A DNA stretch of 64,000 bases from Actinoallomurus liliacearum (lineage in GTDB: Bacteria > Actinomycetota > Actinomycetes > Streptosporangiales > Streptosporangiaceae): contig NZ_BAABHJ010000009.1 in the NCBI RefSeq assembly GCF_039542035.1, forward strand, positions 1 to 64,000. The letters run 5' to 3'. The notes beneath the pieces are model-generated. The model saw only the letters and a list, made by a program, of their open reading frames with translations, was not told the origin of the DNA and did not search any database. Both the position numbers and the translations under genes were made by a program. Positions 25,435-33,581 of the stretch are shown here, piece by piece. Every line of letters begins with the position of its first letter. Positions within the stretch are counted from its first letter, which is position 1.

Positions 25435-26130
25435 CTACCTGCCGGGCGGGATCAGGCCCGCGTCGCGGGCGAGGATGGCGGCCTGGACGCGGTTGTCCAG
25501 GCCGAGGCGGGTGAGGATGCGGTTGACGCGGCTCTTCACGTTGGCCTGCGTCAGGCCGAGCGCGTCCGCGATCTGAAGGTTCGACAGCCCGCGGGCGACC
25601 AGGATGAGCACCTCCCGCTCGCGTTCGGTGAGCGCGTCGATGGGTTCGCGGCGGTCTGACGCGGGGGCCGGCGTGCCGGGCAGGAGACCGGCGGGCAGTG
25701 CGGCGAACGCGTCGATGAGCCGGTGCGTGACGCTCGGGGCCAGCATCGCCTCACCGCCGGCGACGACGCGGATCGCGTGCGCGAGCTGGTCGGGCGGGCT
25801 GTTCTTCAGGAGGAATCCGGAGGCGCCGGCGCGCAGGGCCGCGTGCACGTACTCGTCCAGGTCGAAGGTCGTGAGCACGAGGACCCGCGGCGGCGCGTCC
25901 TCGTGCGGCCATTCGGCGCGGATGCGGCCGGTGGCCTCCACCCCGGTCGTCCCGGGCATGCGCACGTCCATGACCACGACGTCGGGCCGCAGCCGGGACG
26001 CGGCGTCGACCGCCTGGTCCCCATCGGCGGCCTCCCCGACGACGCACAGGTCCTCGCGGCGGTCGATGACGGCCCGCAGCGCCGCCCGGACCATCTCCTG
26101 ATCGTCGGCGAGCAGCACCCGGATCGTCAT
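25435..26130 (-). CDS. NarL/LuxR-type response regulator
   Basis: A 231-residue response regulator. The receiver domain has the acidic pair D9/D10, phospho-acceptor D55 (VVVMDVRMPG) and K106-like LLKNSP. A C-terminal LuxR HTH contains LTEREREVLILVARGLSNLQIADALGLTQANVKSRVNRILTRLGL. ATG 26130 overlaps the upstream kinase stop (ATGA), so kinase and regulator are translated together. The divergent Lnt-like gene at 27523 is a possible target. Confidence 0.94.
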   Translation of the reverse strand: MTIRVLLADDQEMVRAALRAVIDRREDLCVVGEAADGDQAVDAASRLRPDVVVMDVRMPGTTGVEATGRIRAEWPHEDAPPRVLVLTTFDLDEYVHAALRAGASGFLLKNSPPDQLAHAIRVVAGGEAMLAPSVTHRLIDAFAALPAGLLPGTPAPASDRREPIDALTEREREVLILVARGLSNLQIADALGLTQANVKSRVNRILTRLGLDNRVQAAILARDAGLIPPGR

Positions 26131-27323
26131 CGAACCCCCTGGAGTGGAAGCGCGGCGTGGACCCGCCACCCGCCGTGCGGGCGCGGACCGGCGTGGAGGG
26201 TCCCGTCGAACGCCGTGACGCGTTCGCGGATGCCCAGCAGCCCGCGGCCGGACCCCGGGACGGACCGGTGGTCCGCGGCGGCCGGGCCGTTCTCGACCTC
26301 GATCGTCAGGCCGCCGTCGCCGAGGCGCACGGCGACCCGGACGCCGACGGGACCGGCGTGCCGGAAGACGTTGGTCAGCGCCTCCTGCAGGATCCGGTAC
26401 GCCGAGACCTGGATCGCGGCCGGCAGCGCGTCGGTCGATGGGTCGAGCGCCGCCGTGACGCGGCAGCCGGCCGCCTCCGCGGCCTCGATGAGGCGGTCGA
26501 CGTGGCGGAGGGACGGTTCGGGACCGGCGTCCTCGGGTCCGGCGGCGAGCAGGCCGAGGATGCGGCGCATCTCGACCAGCGCGGTGTCGGCCGTCTCGGC
26601 GATGCGCGCCACGCCCCGCCGGCCGAGCCGCGGGTCGTCCTGGAGAACCTCCTCCGTCGAGCGTGCCTGCACGGCGATCGCGCTGACGTGGTGCGCGACG
26701 ACGTCGTGCAGGTCACGGGCGATGCGCGCCCGCTCCGTGACGACGGCCTGACGCGCGTTGATCTCCTGCTGGGCGCGAAGCCGGTCGTTGAGGTCCCGGA
26801 GCCTGCGGGCGTCGAGGTCGATCCGCCGCGCGCCGTACCCCAGGAGCCAGGCGACGAGGAAGTACGCGACGAAGGCCGTCGCGGTGGTCGGTTCGAGGGA
26901 GTCGAGGCGGGGCGGCCCGGACCGGCCGCTGAGGGCGTCCGTCGCCACCGCGACGGCGAGGGACGGCAGCACCCACGCCAGGCTGCCCCGCGCCGAGGTC
27001 CGGCGGGCGAGCGCGAACACCCCGAAGATCAGGAAGTACGGGCCCGGCGTCTTCCCCGGCACCGGGTCGGCCACCTCGAAGATCGCGAAGGCGACCGTCA
27101 TCGCCGTCAGCACCAGGCGTGGACGGCGCCGTCGCCAGAAGAGCGGAACGGTCTGCAGCCCCCACAACGCCAGGCCCGCCGCGCTCGGCGTCGGCGTCCG
27201 GGCCGACAACGTCACCACGTCGAACGTGGTGAGCCCGCCGCCCAGCGCCAGGTCGGTCAGCCACGGCCTGCCGGTGAGCCATCCGCGTGCCCGGCGCACG
27301 CCGGCCGTCATATAAGTCGTCAT
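26127..27323 (-). CDS. Sensor histidine kinase (HPK7, NarL partner)
   Basis: A 398-residue kinase. About five N-terminal hydrophobic segments (roughly residues 22-165) precede the HisKA_3 dimerisation domain with H206 in RIARDLHDVVAHH and a C-terminal HATPase with GSGRGLLGIRERV. No large extracellular loop is visible, so the signal is probably membrane-borne. ATG 27323 is chosen as the start upstream of the first TM; ATG 27311 is possible and the ribosome binding site is weak. It is operonic with the response regulator by a 4-base overlap. Confidence 0.9.
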   Translation of the reverse strand: MTTYMTAGVRRARGWLTGRPWLTDLALGGGLTTFDVVTLSARTPTPSAAGLALWGLQTVPLFWRRRRPRLVLTAMTVAFAIFEVADPVPGKTPGPYFLIFGVFALARRTSARGSLAWVLPSLAVAVATDALSGRSGPPRLDSLEPTTATAFVAYFLVAWLLGYGARRIDLDARRLRDLNDRLRAQQEINARQAVVTERARIARDLHDVVAHHVSAIAVQARSTEEVLQDDPRLGRRGVARIAETADTALVEMRRILGLLAAGPEDAGPEPSLRHVDRLIEAAEAAGCRVTAALDPSTDALPAAIQVSAYRILQEALTNVFRHAGPVGVRVAVRLGDGGLTIEVENGPAAADHRSVPGSGRGLLGIRERVTAFDGTLHAGPRPHGGWRVHAALPLQGVR

Positions 27324-27522
27324 CTCTGCCGGCAACGGTATGCCGTTCACGAGCTCACGTGCTCGTCCTCGCGGCCGCATCCAAAGTTGCGCGGACCGTC
27401 GAGGAATCGGCGAAGAGGACGAGGCGGCACACGGACCGGCGCTCATAGCGTTTTCGGCGCGGCCGGAGAACGGCGCTCCCGCACCCATGCGGACGATTCC
27501 TCCCGAGAACAGGAAACGAGAA

Positions 27523-29022
27523 ATGGACGATGCCCGGCGTACGACGCCGACGTGGGCGCGGTACGCGCTCTTGGTCCTCGGCACCGCGGCGATGCTGTTC
27601 GCGGTCGGCGGCCGGTGGGACATCCCCGTCGCGGCGTGGATCTTCCCGGTGCTCCTGCTGCGCTTCGCCCGCACCGGCCGCGCGTGGTCGGCGGCCCTGT
27701 GGATCCTGCTCGCGAACATCGCCGCGGCCATGTTCTGGGTCTACGAGTCGGCGATGGGCTTCAACGTCGTCATCATCGCCGGAGCGGTCGGCCTGAGCGC
27801 GCTGCAGACGCTGCCGTTCCTGCTGGACCGGCTGCTCGTCGGGCGGCTGCGCCCGTGGATGTCGGTGCTGACGTTCCCCGCGGCGGTCGCCGGATCGGAG
27901 TTCCTCATCACGCTGCTGTCGCCGTTCGGCACCGCGTACGGTTCGCTCACCGTCACCCAGTACGGCGACCTGCCGCTGCTGCAGGTCACCTCGATCACCG
28001 GGTCGTACGGCGTCGGCTTCCTGATCGCGTGGTCCGCGAGTGTCATCGCCCGGTTCTGGGAACGGCCCTCGTGGCGGTCGGCCCGCGGCGGCGGCGTGTA
28101 CGTGGCCGTGCTGACCGCCGTCGTCCTCGGCGGCGGCGCGCGGCTCGCGTTCTCGCCCGGCGGCGGGGCGACGGTCCGGATCGCCGGGGTCAGTCCCGGC
28201 CGGGAGGTGACCGAGGCCCTGCATGCGGCGCTCGGTCGGGTCCCCGGTGGCCGCCGCGAGGTCGCCGCCGCCCCGCCCTCGGCGCTCCGGCCCGCGATGA
28301 CCGCGGTGGAGGACGACCTGCTGGCGACCACCCGCCGCGAGGCCGAGGCGGGAGCCAAGATCGTGGTCTGGCCCGAAGAAGGCGTCAAGACGCTGGAGCC
28401 GGACGAGCCCGCCGCCATCACGCGGGCGAGGCAGGAGGCGCGAAGGTCGGGCGTCTACCTGGAGATCGGTCTCGGCGTGTACAGCACGGCCGCCCCGGCC
28501 TACGGGCGCGACGAGACCGTCTTCATAGGCCCGGACGGGCGGGTGCTGTGGACGTACCAGAAGGCCCATCCCATTCCCGGCTCGGAGACGTTCACCCCGG
28601 GAGACGGACGCGTCCCGGTCGTCGACACGCCGTACGGCCGGATCGCGAACGTCATCTGCTACGACGCGGACTTCCCCGACCTGATGCGGGTACGGGCCGA
28701 CATCATGCTCGTTCCCGCGCACGACTGGCGGGAGTACGGCCGGGCGCACACCGAGAAGGCCGCGCTGCGCGCGATCGAAGGCGGCTACGCGCTGGTGCGC
28801 CAGGACTCCGAGGGCCTGTCCGCCGTCTTCGACGACCAGGGCCGCGTCCTCGCCGCCACCGACTACTTCACGACCGACCGTCAGACCATGGTGGCCTACG
28901 TGCCGACGCGCGGCGTCACGACCGTGTACGACCTGGTCGGCGACGCCTTCGCCTGGCTCTGTCTCCTCGCCGTCGCCGCGCTGACGGTCCTCGGGCTGGT
29001 CCGCCCGGCAAAGCGGAGGTAA
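27523..29022 (+). CDS. Apolipoprotein N-acyltransferase-like nitrilase-fold membrane protein
   Basis: A 499-residue protein with about six N-terminal TM segments (18-205), an extracytoplasmic carbon-nitrogen hydrolase domain (about 218-455) and one C-terminal TM, the Lnt layout. The catalytic triad is present: glutamate in WPEEGV (285/286), K347 in YQKAHP and C379 in VICYDAD. Lnt acylates the N terminus of lipoproteins. ATG 27523 follows AGGAAACGAG. It is divergent from the two-component pair, so envelope stress control is plausible. Many actinomycetes encode several Lnt-like proteins, so this need not be the main one. Confidence 0.85.
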   Translation: MDDARRTTPTWARYALLVLGTAAMLFAVGGRWDIPVAAWIFPVLLLRFARTGRAWSAALWILLANIAAAMFWVYESAMGFNVVIIAGAVGLSALQTLPFLLDRLLVGRLRPWMSVLTFPAAVAGSEFLITLLSPFGTAYGSLTVTQYGDLPLLQVTSITGSYGVGFLIAWSASVIARFWERPSWRSARGGGVYVAVLTAVVLGGGARLAFSPGGGATVRIAGVSPGREVTEALHAALGRVPGGRREVAAAPPSALRPAMTAVEDDLLATTRREAEAGAKIVVWPEEGVKTLEPDEPAAITRARQEARRSGVYLEIGLGVYSTAAPAYGRDETVFIGPDGRVLWTYQKAHPIPGSETFTPGDGRVPVVDTPYGRIANVICYDADFPDLMRVRADIMLVPAHDWREYGRAHTEKAALRAIEGGYALVRQDSEGLSAVFDDQGRVLAATDYFTTDRQTMVAYVPTRGVTTVYDLVGDAFAWLCLLAVAALTVLGLVRPAKRR

Positions 29023-29178
29023 CCATCTGCACCAAGAGTCGGCGCAGCGCTATCCCCGGCCGATCAACGGGTATGTAGCAGAGCGCACCGGATGTCCGGA
29101 CACGAAGCGTTCTGCCGTGCACAACGGCTGACTCCGCAGCGGCGTTCTGTCTCAGCGTGTCTGCGAAAGGAAGGGATT

Positions 29179-29502
29179 ATGAGAGCGAAGACCGCATGCC
29201 GCCCCCTTGTCCTTCTCGGCCTCGGCCTCTTCGCAGCTCTGGGCACGTCGATGAACACTGATGCGGAAGCGGAAAGAATCTACCGTAGCGCGCCGGCCTT
29301 CGCTCCGCTCGGCGACGACAACCATATTGCGAACGGTCACCATAACCTCAGCTCCATTACCATCCGAAGCCCTACGCACCTCCGCGGGATACAGCAGGTC
29401 GCCGACGCGAACGTCCATTCGAAGATGGCCCGCAACAATGCCATCTGCAGGAAGAAGCGTTTCTGTAAGATCCATCAGCGAGCGTTCGTCATCGCCCACT
29501 GA
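29179..29502 (+). CDS. Small secreted cationic peptide precursor with one Cys-Cys loop
   Basis: A 107-residue protein of unknown family. A Sec signal peptide (basic MRAKTACR, hydrophobic core about 10-22) likely ends near DAEA (28-31). The mature part of about 76 residues is rich in His, Asn and Arg and ends in a basic segment with exactly two cysteines, C90-RKKRF-C96, then KIHQR, which could close a small disulfide ring. ATG 29179 follows GGAAGGG. Base composition is visibly less GC-rich than neighbouring genes, suggesting acquisition or a fast-evolving secreted peptide. It could be an antimicrobial or signalling peptide; no processing gene is adjacent. Confidence 0.65.
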   Translation: MRAKTACRPLVLLGLGLFAALGTSMNTDAEAERIYRSAPAFAPLGDDNHIANGHHNLSSITIRSPTHLRGIQQVADANVHSKMARNNAICRKKRFCKIHQRAFVIAH

Positions 29503-29549
29503 ACCGGGCCTCGGAGAGCACTGGCGTCGCCAGAGCATCTGAGAGGGCG

Positions 29550-30512
29550 TCACCTCACTCCCCCGGGCGTATCGGCGAAGCGGTCCGTGGCCGCCACGAT
29601 GGCGTCGGTCATGCCGCCCCCGCCGTGTCCGGCGTCGTCGACGACGACCAGCTCGCCGTCCGGCCAGGCGCGGGACAGTTCCCAGGCCGTCTGGAGCGGG
29701 CTGCTGGCGTCGAGGCGGCCGTGGATCAGCGCGCCGGGGATTCCGGCGAGGCGTCGCGCGTCGCGGAGCAGGACATCGTCGTCGAGGAACGCGGCATGCC
29801 GCCAATAGTGGGTCACCAGCCGGGCGAAGCACATCCGGAAGGCCGGGTCCTCGTACCGTGGGTCGGGGCGGTGATCCGGCCGAACGGCCACGTGCGAGTC
29901 CTCCCACGCGCACCAGTCACGCGCGGCCCGCTCGCGGACGGCGGGGTCGGGATCGTGCAACAGCCGGCTGTACGCCTCGACGAGGCTGCCGTCCCGGTCG
30001 GCGGCCGGCACGCCCTCGCGGAACCGCGCCCACTGCTCCGGGAAGAGCCGGCCGACGTCGCGGGTGATCCACTCGACCTCCCAGCGCCGTGTCATGACCA
30101 CCGCGAACAGGACGAGTTCGCTGACCCGGCCGGGATGCCGTACGGCGTAGGCGAGCCCGAGGGTGGACCCCCAGGAACCGCCGAGCACCAGCCACCGGTC
30201 GATCGCCAGGTGCCGGCGCAGGAGTTCGATGTCGGCGATCAGATGGTCGGTCGTGTTGGCGCTCAGGTCGACGACCGGGGCGCTCGCGTGCGGCGTGCTG
30301 CGACCGCAGCCACGCTGGTCGAACAGCACGACCCGGTAGACGTCGGGATCGAAGCACCTCCGCCACCACGGCCCGCACCCCGAGCCCGGCCCGCCGTGCA
30401 GCGCGACGGCCGGCCTGCCGTCCGGATTGCCGCAGACCTCCCAGTAGACGCGCTGCCCGTCGCCGACGTCCAGCATGCCGTGGTCGTACGGCTCGATCTC
30501 CGGATAGAGCAC
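29550..30512 (-). CDS. pip: Proline iminopeptidase (alpha/beta hydrolase)
   Basis: A 320-residue S33 peptidase releasing N-terminal proline. It starts with LYPEIEPYDHGMLDVGDGQRVYWEVCGNP, the family signature. It contains the oxyanion HGGPGSG, DQRGCGRSTPH, the nucleophile elbow GGSWGSTLGLAYA, and the late GRLDASSP and DDAGHGGGG regions with Asp and His of the triad. GTG 30512 with AGAGGA upstream places the start exactly before the family N terminus. It lies 11 bases downstream of the membrane methyltransferase in an operon. Confidence 0.93.
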   Translation of the reverse strand: MLYPEIEPYDHGMLDVGDGQRVYWEVCGNPDGRPAVALHGGPGSGCGPWWRRCFDPDVYRVVLFDQRGCGRSTPHASAPVVDLSANTTDHLIADIELLRRHLAIDRWLVLGGSWGSTLGLAYAVRHPGRVSELVLFAVVMTRRWEVEWITRDVGRLFPEQWARFREGVPAADRDGSLVEAYSRLLHDPDPAVRERAARDWCAWEDSHVAVRPDHRPDPRYEDPAFRMCFARLVTHYWRHAAFLDDDVLLRDARRLAGIPGALIHGRLDASSPLQTAWELSRAWPDGELVVVDDAGHGGGGMTDAIVAATDRFADTPGGVR

Positions 30513-30523
30513 GCATCGTCCTC

Positions 30524-31282
30524 TCAGGGCGCGGAGGCGCCCGGGTCGTCCGCCTTCGCCGCGGTGACGAGCCGGGTGCCCATCCAGGGACCGCCCCACC
30601 ACATCCGCCAGCCGAGCGGACGCGTCTCGACGTCGGCCGCGCCCAGCTCCGTGAGCCGTCGCCGGTAGTCGGCGGCCGCGACGATGTCCGCGATGAACAG
30701 CCTGCCGCCCGGGCGGAGAACCCGTACCGCCTCGTCGATCGCCCGCGCGCGGCCCTCGGCGGACTTGATGTTGTGCACGGCGACGTTCGAGACGACCACG
30801 TCGAACTCGCCGTCGCCGAACGGCAGCTCCGTCATGTCCCCGGTGCGCAGCTCGACCCGGTCACGGACGCCCTCCGCGACGCTGTTGCGCTCGGTCACGT
30901 CCATGGCGTTGCCCGACTGGTCGACCGTACGCCACAGGTCGACGCCGACCGCCCGGCCGGTCGTGAGCCGCTCCGCGGCCATGAGCAGGACGGCGCCCCG
31001 CCCGCAGCCGAGGTCGAGCAGCCGCTCGTCGCCGCGCAGCGCGACCTCGTCGAGGATCTCCGACCACACCTGGAACTTGCCGCGCCGCGTCGCGTTCAGG
31101 TACAGCGCGAAGCCGACGGCCATCACGGCCGCGAGGACATAGCACACCGCGGCGAGCGGCGCGCCGAACCCGATGCCCACGCCGATGCCGGCGAACACGA
31201 GGCCCACCGCGCCGCACGCCAGGCCGAAGAGGACGTACGGCGCGTCCACGCCGTAAGAGCCCCGCCGGGCGGCTCTGGTCAC
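30524..31282 (-). CDS. Class I SAM methyltransferase with N-terminal membrane anchor
   Basis: A 252-residue protein. Two TM helices (about 15-37 and 42-62) are followed by a Rossmann methyltransferase: motif I LLDLGCGRGAVLLMAA, VGVDLW, the FDVVVSNVAVHNI post-motif and VLRPGGRLFIADIV. The same arrangement occurs in small-molecule or lipid methyltransferases acting at the membrane. It is the first gene of the pip operon. Substrate unknown. Confidence 0.88.
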   Translation of the reverse strand: MTRAARRGSYGVDAPYVLFGLACGAVGLVFAGIGVGIGFGAPLAAVCYVLAAVMAVGFALYLNATRRGKFQVWSEILDEVALRGDERLLDLGCGRGAVLLMAAERLTTGRAVGVDLWRTVDQSGNAMDVTERNSVAEGVRDRVELRTGDMTELPFGDGEFDVVVSNVAVHNIKSAEGRARAIDEAVRVLRPGGRLFIADIVAAADYRRRLTELGAADVETRPLGWRMWWGGPWMGTRLVTAAKADDPGASAP

Positions 31283-31583
31283 GCCCCCTCCTCCGCACGA
31301 TGCCGCCCCGACTGTAACCGATCAAGAACGGCCGAGCCGCCCGACGACCGAGCCGACCACGATCCCGATGAGGCCGGGCTCCTTCGCGCACGGCCGGGAC
31401 CGGCGCGGCGGCGCCGGGTACCGACCTGCGCGGCGGGGACCTGGGCAGTGGCCGCGCGGCTGTAGCACAATGCCGGTCATGCCGAATTGAAGAGGGCCGG
31501 ATCCGCAGCGCTGGCTCAAGGTCGACCTGTCGAATTTCGTCCAGAACGGCGACCGCTGGGTCTGCGCCGCCTGCCGCACGGCC

Positions 31584-31823
31584 GTGCGTTCGTACGTGTA
31601 CCGCTGCCACCCGCCCGAGTCGACGAGCCGCGAACGCTGCATCTCCCTGTCCTGGTGCTCCGGCTGCCGGATCTACACCGGAACGATGGTCCACGTACCA
31701 CGCAAGGAGGCCCTCCCCGACGCCCTGGCGGCTCTTCCCCTGGATGAGCAGGACCGGCTGAGACGAAGCGAGGTCCGCCTGATCTCCTACCTGGATCGCC
31801 GTACGGGCGACGAAACGCCGTGA
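31584..31823 (+). CDS. Zinc-ribbon-like hypothetical protein, 5' end disrupted
   Basis: The strictly open part is 79 codons from GTG 31584, but good coding sequence in this frame extends back to about 31491 (DPQRWLKVDLSNFVQNGDRWVCAAC). An ATG at 31479 in the same frame is followed by CCG AAT and then TGA (31488-31490) before the coding stretch. The full reading would give two CxxC pairs (CAAC and CSGC) plus CHPP, a likely zinc-binding fold. Either codon 4 has mutated from TGG to TGA or translation starts at an unusual codon. Family unknown. The stop codon is the first base triplet of the palindromic repeat copy 1. Confidence 0.55.
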   Translation: MRSYVYRCHPPESTSRERCISLSWCSGCRIYTGTMVHVPRKEALPDALAALPLDEQDRLRRSEVRLISYLDRRTGDETP

Positions 31824-31869
31824 TCACTGGCGGTCGCCGCCCATAGAAAGCAGTGAACGCCAGTGATCA
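31821..31869. repeat. Long palindromic repeat, copy 1
   Basis: Perfect 12-base arms (TGATCACTGGCG at 31821-31832, complement 31858-31869) enclose a 25-base loop. Loop and arms recur at 32606-32654 with few changes in the same orientation. The copy begins at the stop codon of the zinc-ribbon gene and lies upstream of the convergent lipoprotein gene's end, so it could also act as a terminator. Confidence 0.75.
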
Positions 31870-32010
31870 TCGACCCGCCGGCTCAGGCACGACGGCAGCC
31901 GGCGGGCGGGCGTACGGAATGCTCGGCGATAGCAACCCCAAGTCAGGACGAAGGCCCCGTAACGGCATGCCACTGACGCCCTTCACCGAGCGTTCCGCCC
32001 GGCCGGAGAC

Positions 32011-32475
32011 TCAGTGCTTCGCCGCGTCGCAGGTCTGCGTCTTGCTCCCGGAGGTCACGGTGACCTGCGGGTAACCGGCGTGCGTAATCGCCGGGAACCG
32101 CAGATCCTTCGTCTGCGTGCCCTGGGCCATGGTGAACTGCTTGTGCGCCTCGGGCGGCGGCTCGGACTTGTCCGTCATCGACAGGTCGACGCTGATGTTC
32201 GCCGGTCCGGGGTACTCCACGTGGACGCGCGTGCCGGATCTCGCCGGGGTGTACCAGGATTTCAGGCACGTACCGAACACGTGGGTGACACCGCTGGACG
32301 AGTCGACCGGCCCGGAGAAACCAGGGATGTTGGCCTTGGTCGCCGATTCGGCCGCGGCGGTCGATTTCGGCGACTTCGTTCCCGCAGCACCGGTCGAGGT
32401 CGCCGGGTGAGAGCCGCTCGAACAGGCCGACGTCACCGCGAGCGCGGCGACGGTCATGATCATAAAACGACGCAT
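32011..32475 (-). CDS. Small lipoprotein of unknown function
   Basis: A 154-residue lipoprotein: signal peptide MRRFMIMTVAALA, lipobox VTSAC, then a Ser/Thr/Ala/Lys-rich linker. A small domain follows with two further cysteines (FGTCLKSWY and KTQTCDAAKH) that may pair. A pattern VEYPGPANISVDLSMTD suggests a beta-sandwich. ATG 32475 is chosen; ATG 32463 is possible. It is bracketed by the two palindromic repeat copies, which marks it as possible cassette cargo. Confidence 0.75.
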   Translation of the reverse strand: MRRFMIMTVAALAVTSACSSGSHPATSTGAAGTKSPKSTAAAESATKANIPGFSGPVDSSSGVTHVFGTCLKSWYTPARSGTRVHVEYPGPANISVDLSMTDKSEPPPEAHKQFTMAQGTQTKDLRFPAITHAGYPQVTVTSGSKTQTCDAAKH

Positions 32476-32597
32476 GCACGTAATCATCGTGCAGACGGAC
32501 CCCCGAACGATCCCGAACGACCCGATGGAGGGTCCCCCTTTGCGAAACCGCGCTCATCGCGGCTCTCCACAGACCATCGATCGACCTCGGCCTCAGG

Positions 32598-32662
32598 CCC
32601 CGCGGTGATCACTGGCGGTCGCTGCGCATAGACCGCAGTGAACGCCAGTGATCACTGCGGGG
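32598..32662. repeat. Long palindromic repeat, copy 2
   Basis: The arms are 20 bases (32598-32617 and 32643-32662) with one mismatch. The inner 49 bases match copy 1 at nearly every position, including the loop sequence GGTCGC.GC.CATAGA. It sits in the 396-base gap between the lipoprotein start (32475) and the VOC gene (32872), so here it is not a terminator of either gene. Confidence 0.75.
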
Positions 32663-32703
32663 CCACCCCGAAACGCGACGTTGTCCTCCTCTACCAGGGC
32701 CGT

Positions 32704-32773
32704 TAGGGTCGACGGTGTGACTGCCGGGTCGGCCATGGGCCACACACGAGTGAGGCGCCCGGCCTCCGCGTGA
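32704..32773 (+). promoter_or_regulatory. Leaderless-type promoter and 18-codon upstream ORF before VOC gene
   Basis: TAGGGT (32704-32709) is a good minus-10, and 7 bases later a GTG (32717) opens an 18-codon frame (VTAGSAMGHTRV...) ending at 32773, 98 bases before the VOC start. A transcript starting at this GTG would be translated as a leaderless mini-ORF, a possible leader peptide. The rest of the 32476-32871 gap holds only repeat copy 2. Confidence 0.4.
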
Positions 32774-32871
32774 CCGCACGGCGGGCACGCGGCCCGCCCA
32801 TCCCTCTCCCCCGCCTTGACCTGCGGCGCCCGCGCGTCGCCGATTCCAGCGAACGAGGAGAGGCATCACCC

Positions 32872-33273
32872 ATGACCCAACAGCACATCACCACGGTTCA
32901 GCTGAACCACACCGCGATCTACGCCACGGACAAGCGAACATCGGCGGAGTTCATCGCCGAGATCCTCGGGCTGGAGGTCGGCGCGCCGTTCGGGCCGTTC
33001 CTGCCCGTCGACCTCGGCAACGGCGTCACGCTCGACTATCTCGATAAGCGGGACGAGCCGGTCCAGTCACAGCACTACGCGTTCCTCGTCCCCGACGAGC
33101 GATTCGACGACATGATCGCCCGCCTCGAGGCCGCCCGCGTCACCTACTACGCCGACCCCCACCACACCGAACCGGGGAAGACGAACAACCTCTTCGGCGG
33201 CCGCGGCGCCTACTTCGAAGACCCGGACGGCCACAACATGGAGATCCTGACCCGCCCCTACATCCGTCCTTAG
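32872..33273 (+). CDS. VOC (glyoxalase/bleomycin resistance) family protein
   Basis: A 133-residue single-VOC protein. Its two beta-alpha-beta-beta-beta halves contain QLNHTAIYATDKRTSAEFIAEILGL and the C-terminal RGAYFEDPDGHNMEILTRPY with the usual H and E metal ligands. Such proteins are dioxygenases, isomerases or binding proteins; substrate unknown. The ATG has GAGGAGAGG upstream. It stands alone after a possibly regulated leader. Confidence 0.9.
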   Translation: MTQQHITTVQLNHTAIYATDKRTSAEFIAEILGLEVGAPFGPFLPVDLGNGVTLDYLDKRDEPVQSQHYAFLVPDERFDDMIARLEAARVTYYADPHHTEPGKTNNLFGGRGAYFEDPDGHNMEILTRPYIRP

Positions 33274-33363
33274 GAATCGACCGGTCGTCTCTGCCGAGGC
33301 AATCTCCTGGCCTCCTCGCCAGCGAGCCGACGAGGAGGCAAGGAGGCCGGGAGCCTGAGCCGA

Positions 33364-33459
33364 CTACTCGGCCGTCTTCTCAGTTACGGCAACCTCGACA
33401 CAGGCACCGCCGTTCTGCGCGCTGCGCCGGGACTTACGCCAGTCAGTGATCAAGCTCAT
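33364..33459 (-). CDS. DUF397 mini-protein, tandem copy A (31 aa)
   Basis: The frame reads MSLITDWRKSRRS, then NGGACVEVAVTEKTAE and a stop: the first half of DUF397 only. The ATG at 33459 has AGGAG 5 bases upstream. It is about 80 percent identical at DNA level to copy B 26 bases upstream, so it arose by recent tandem duplication. Both follow the XRE/DUF5753 gene. Confidence 0.75.
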   Translation of the reverse strand: MSLITDWRKSRRSAQNGGACVEVAVTEKTAE

Positions 33460-33485
33460 GGCCGCTCCTCTGGCGCTTCGCTTGG

Positions 33486-33581
33486 CTACTTGGCTGCCTT
33501 CTCCGCCAGGGCGACCTCTACGCAGGCACCGCCGTTCTCTCCGCTGCGCCGGGACTTACGCCAGTCAGTAATCAGACCCAT
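33486..33581 (-). CDS. DUF397 mini-protein, tandem copy B (31 aa)
   Basis: The frame reads MGLITDWRKSRRS, then NGGACVEVALAEKAAK and a stop, again a half-length DUF397. The ATG at 33581 overlaps the XRE stop by 10 bases, so translation is coupled to the regulator. Probable small partner or antagonist of the adjacent XRE protein. Confidence 0.78.
   Translation of the reverse strand: MGLITDWRKSRRSGENGGACVEVALAEKAAK

Noticed and set aside
26157..29078. A nearly 3 kb plus-strand open frame opposite the histidine kinase and running out of frame through the Lnt-like gene
   Set aside because: It crosses two well-supported genes on different strands and has no recognisable domain; it is a by-product of high GC content.
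33430..33455. Partial resemblance of CGCCAGTCAGTGATCA inside a DUF397 mini-gene to the palindromic repeat arms
   Set aside because: It is part of a conserved coding segment (ITDWRK) present in both DUF397 copies and lacks the loop and second arm.
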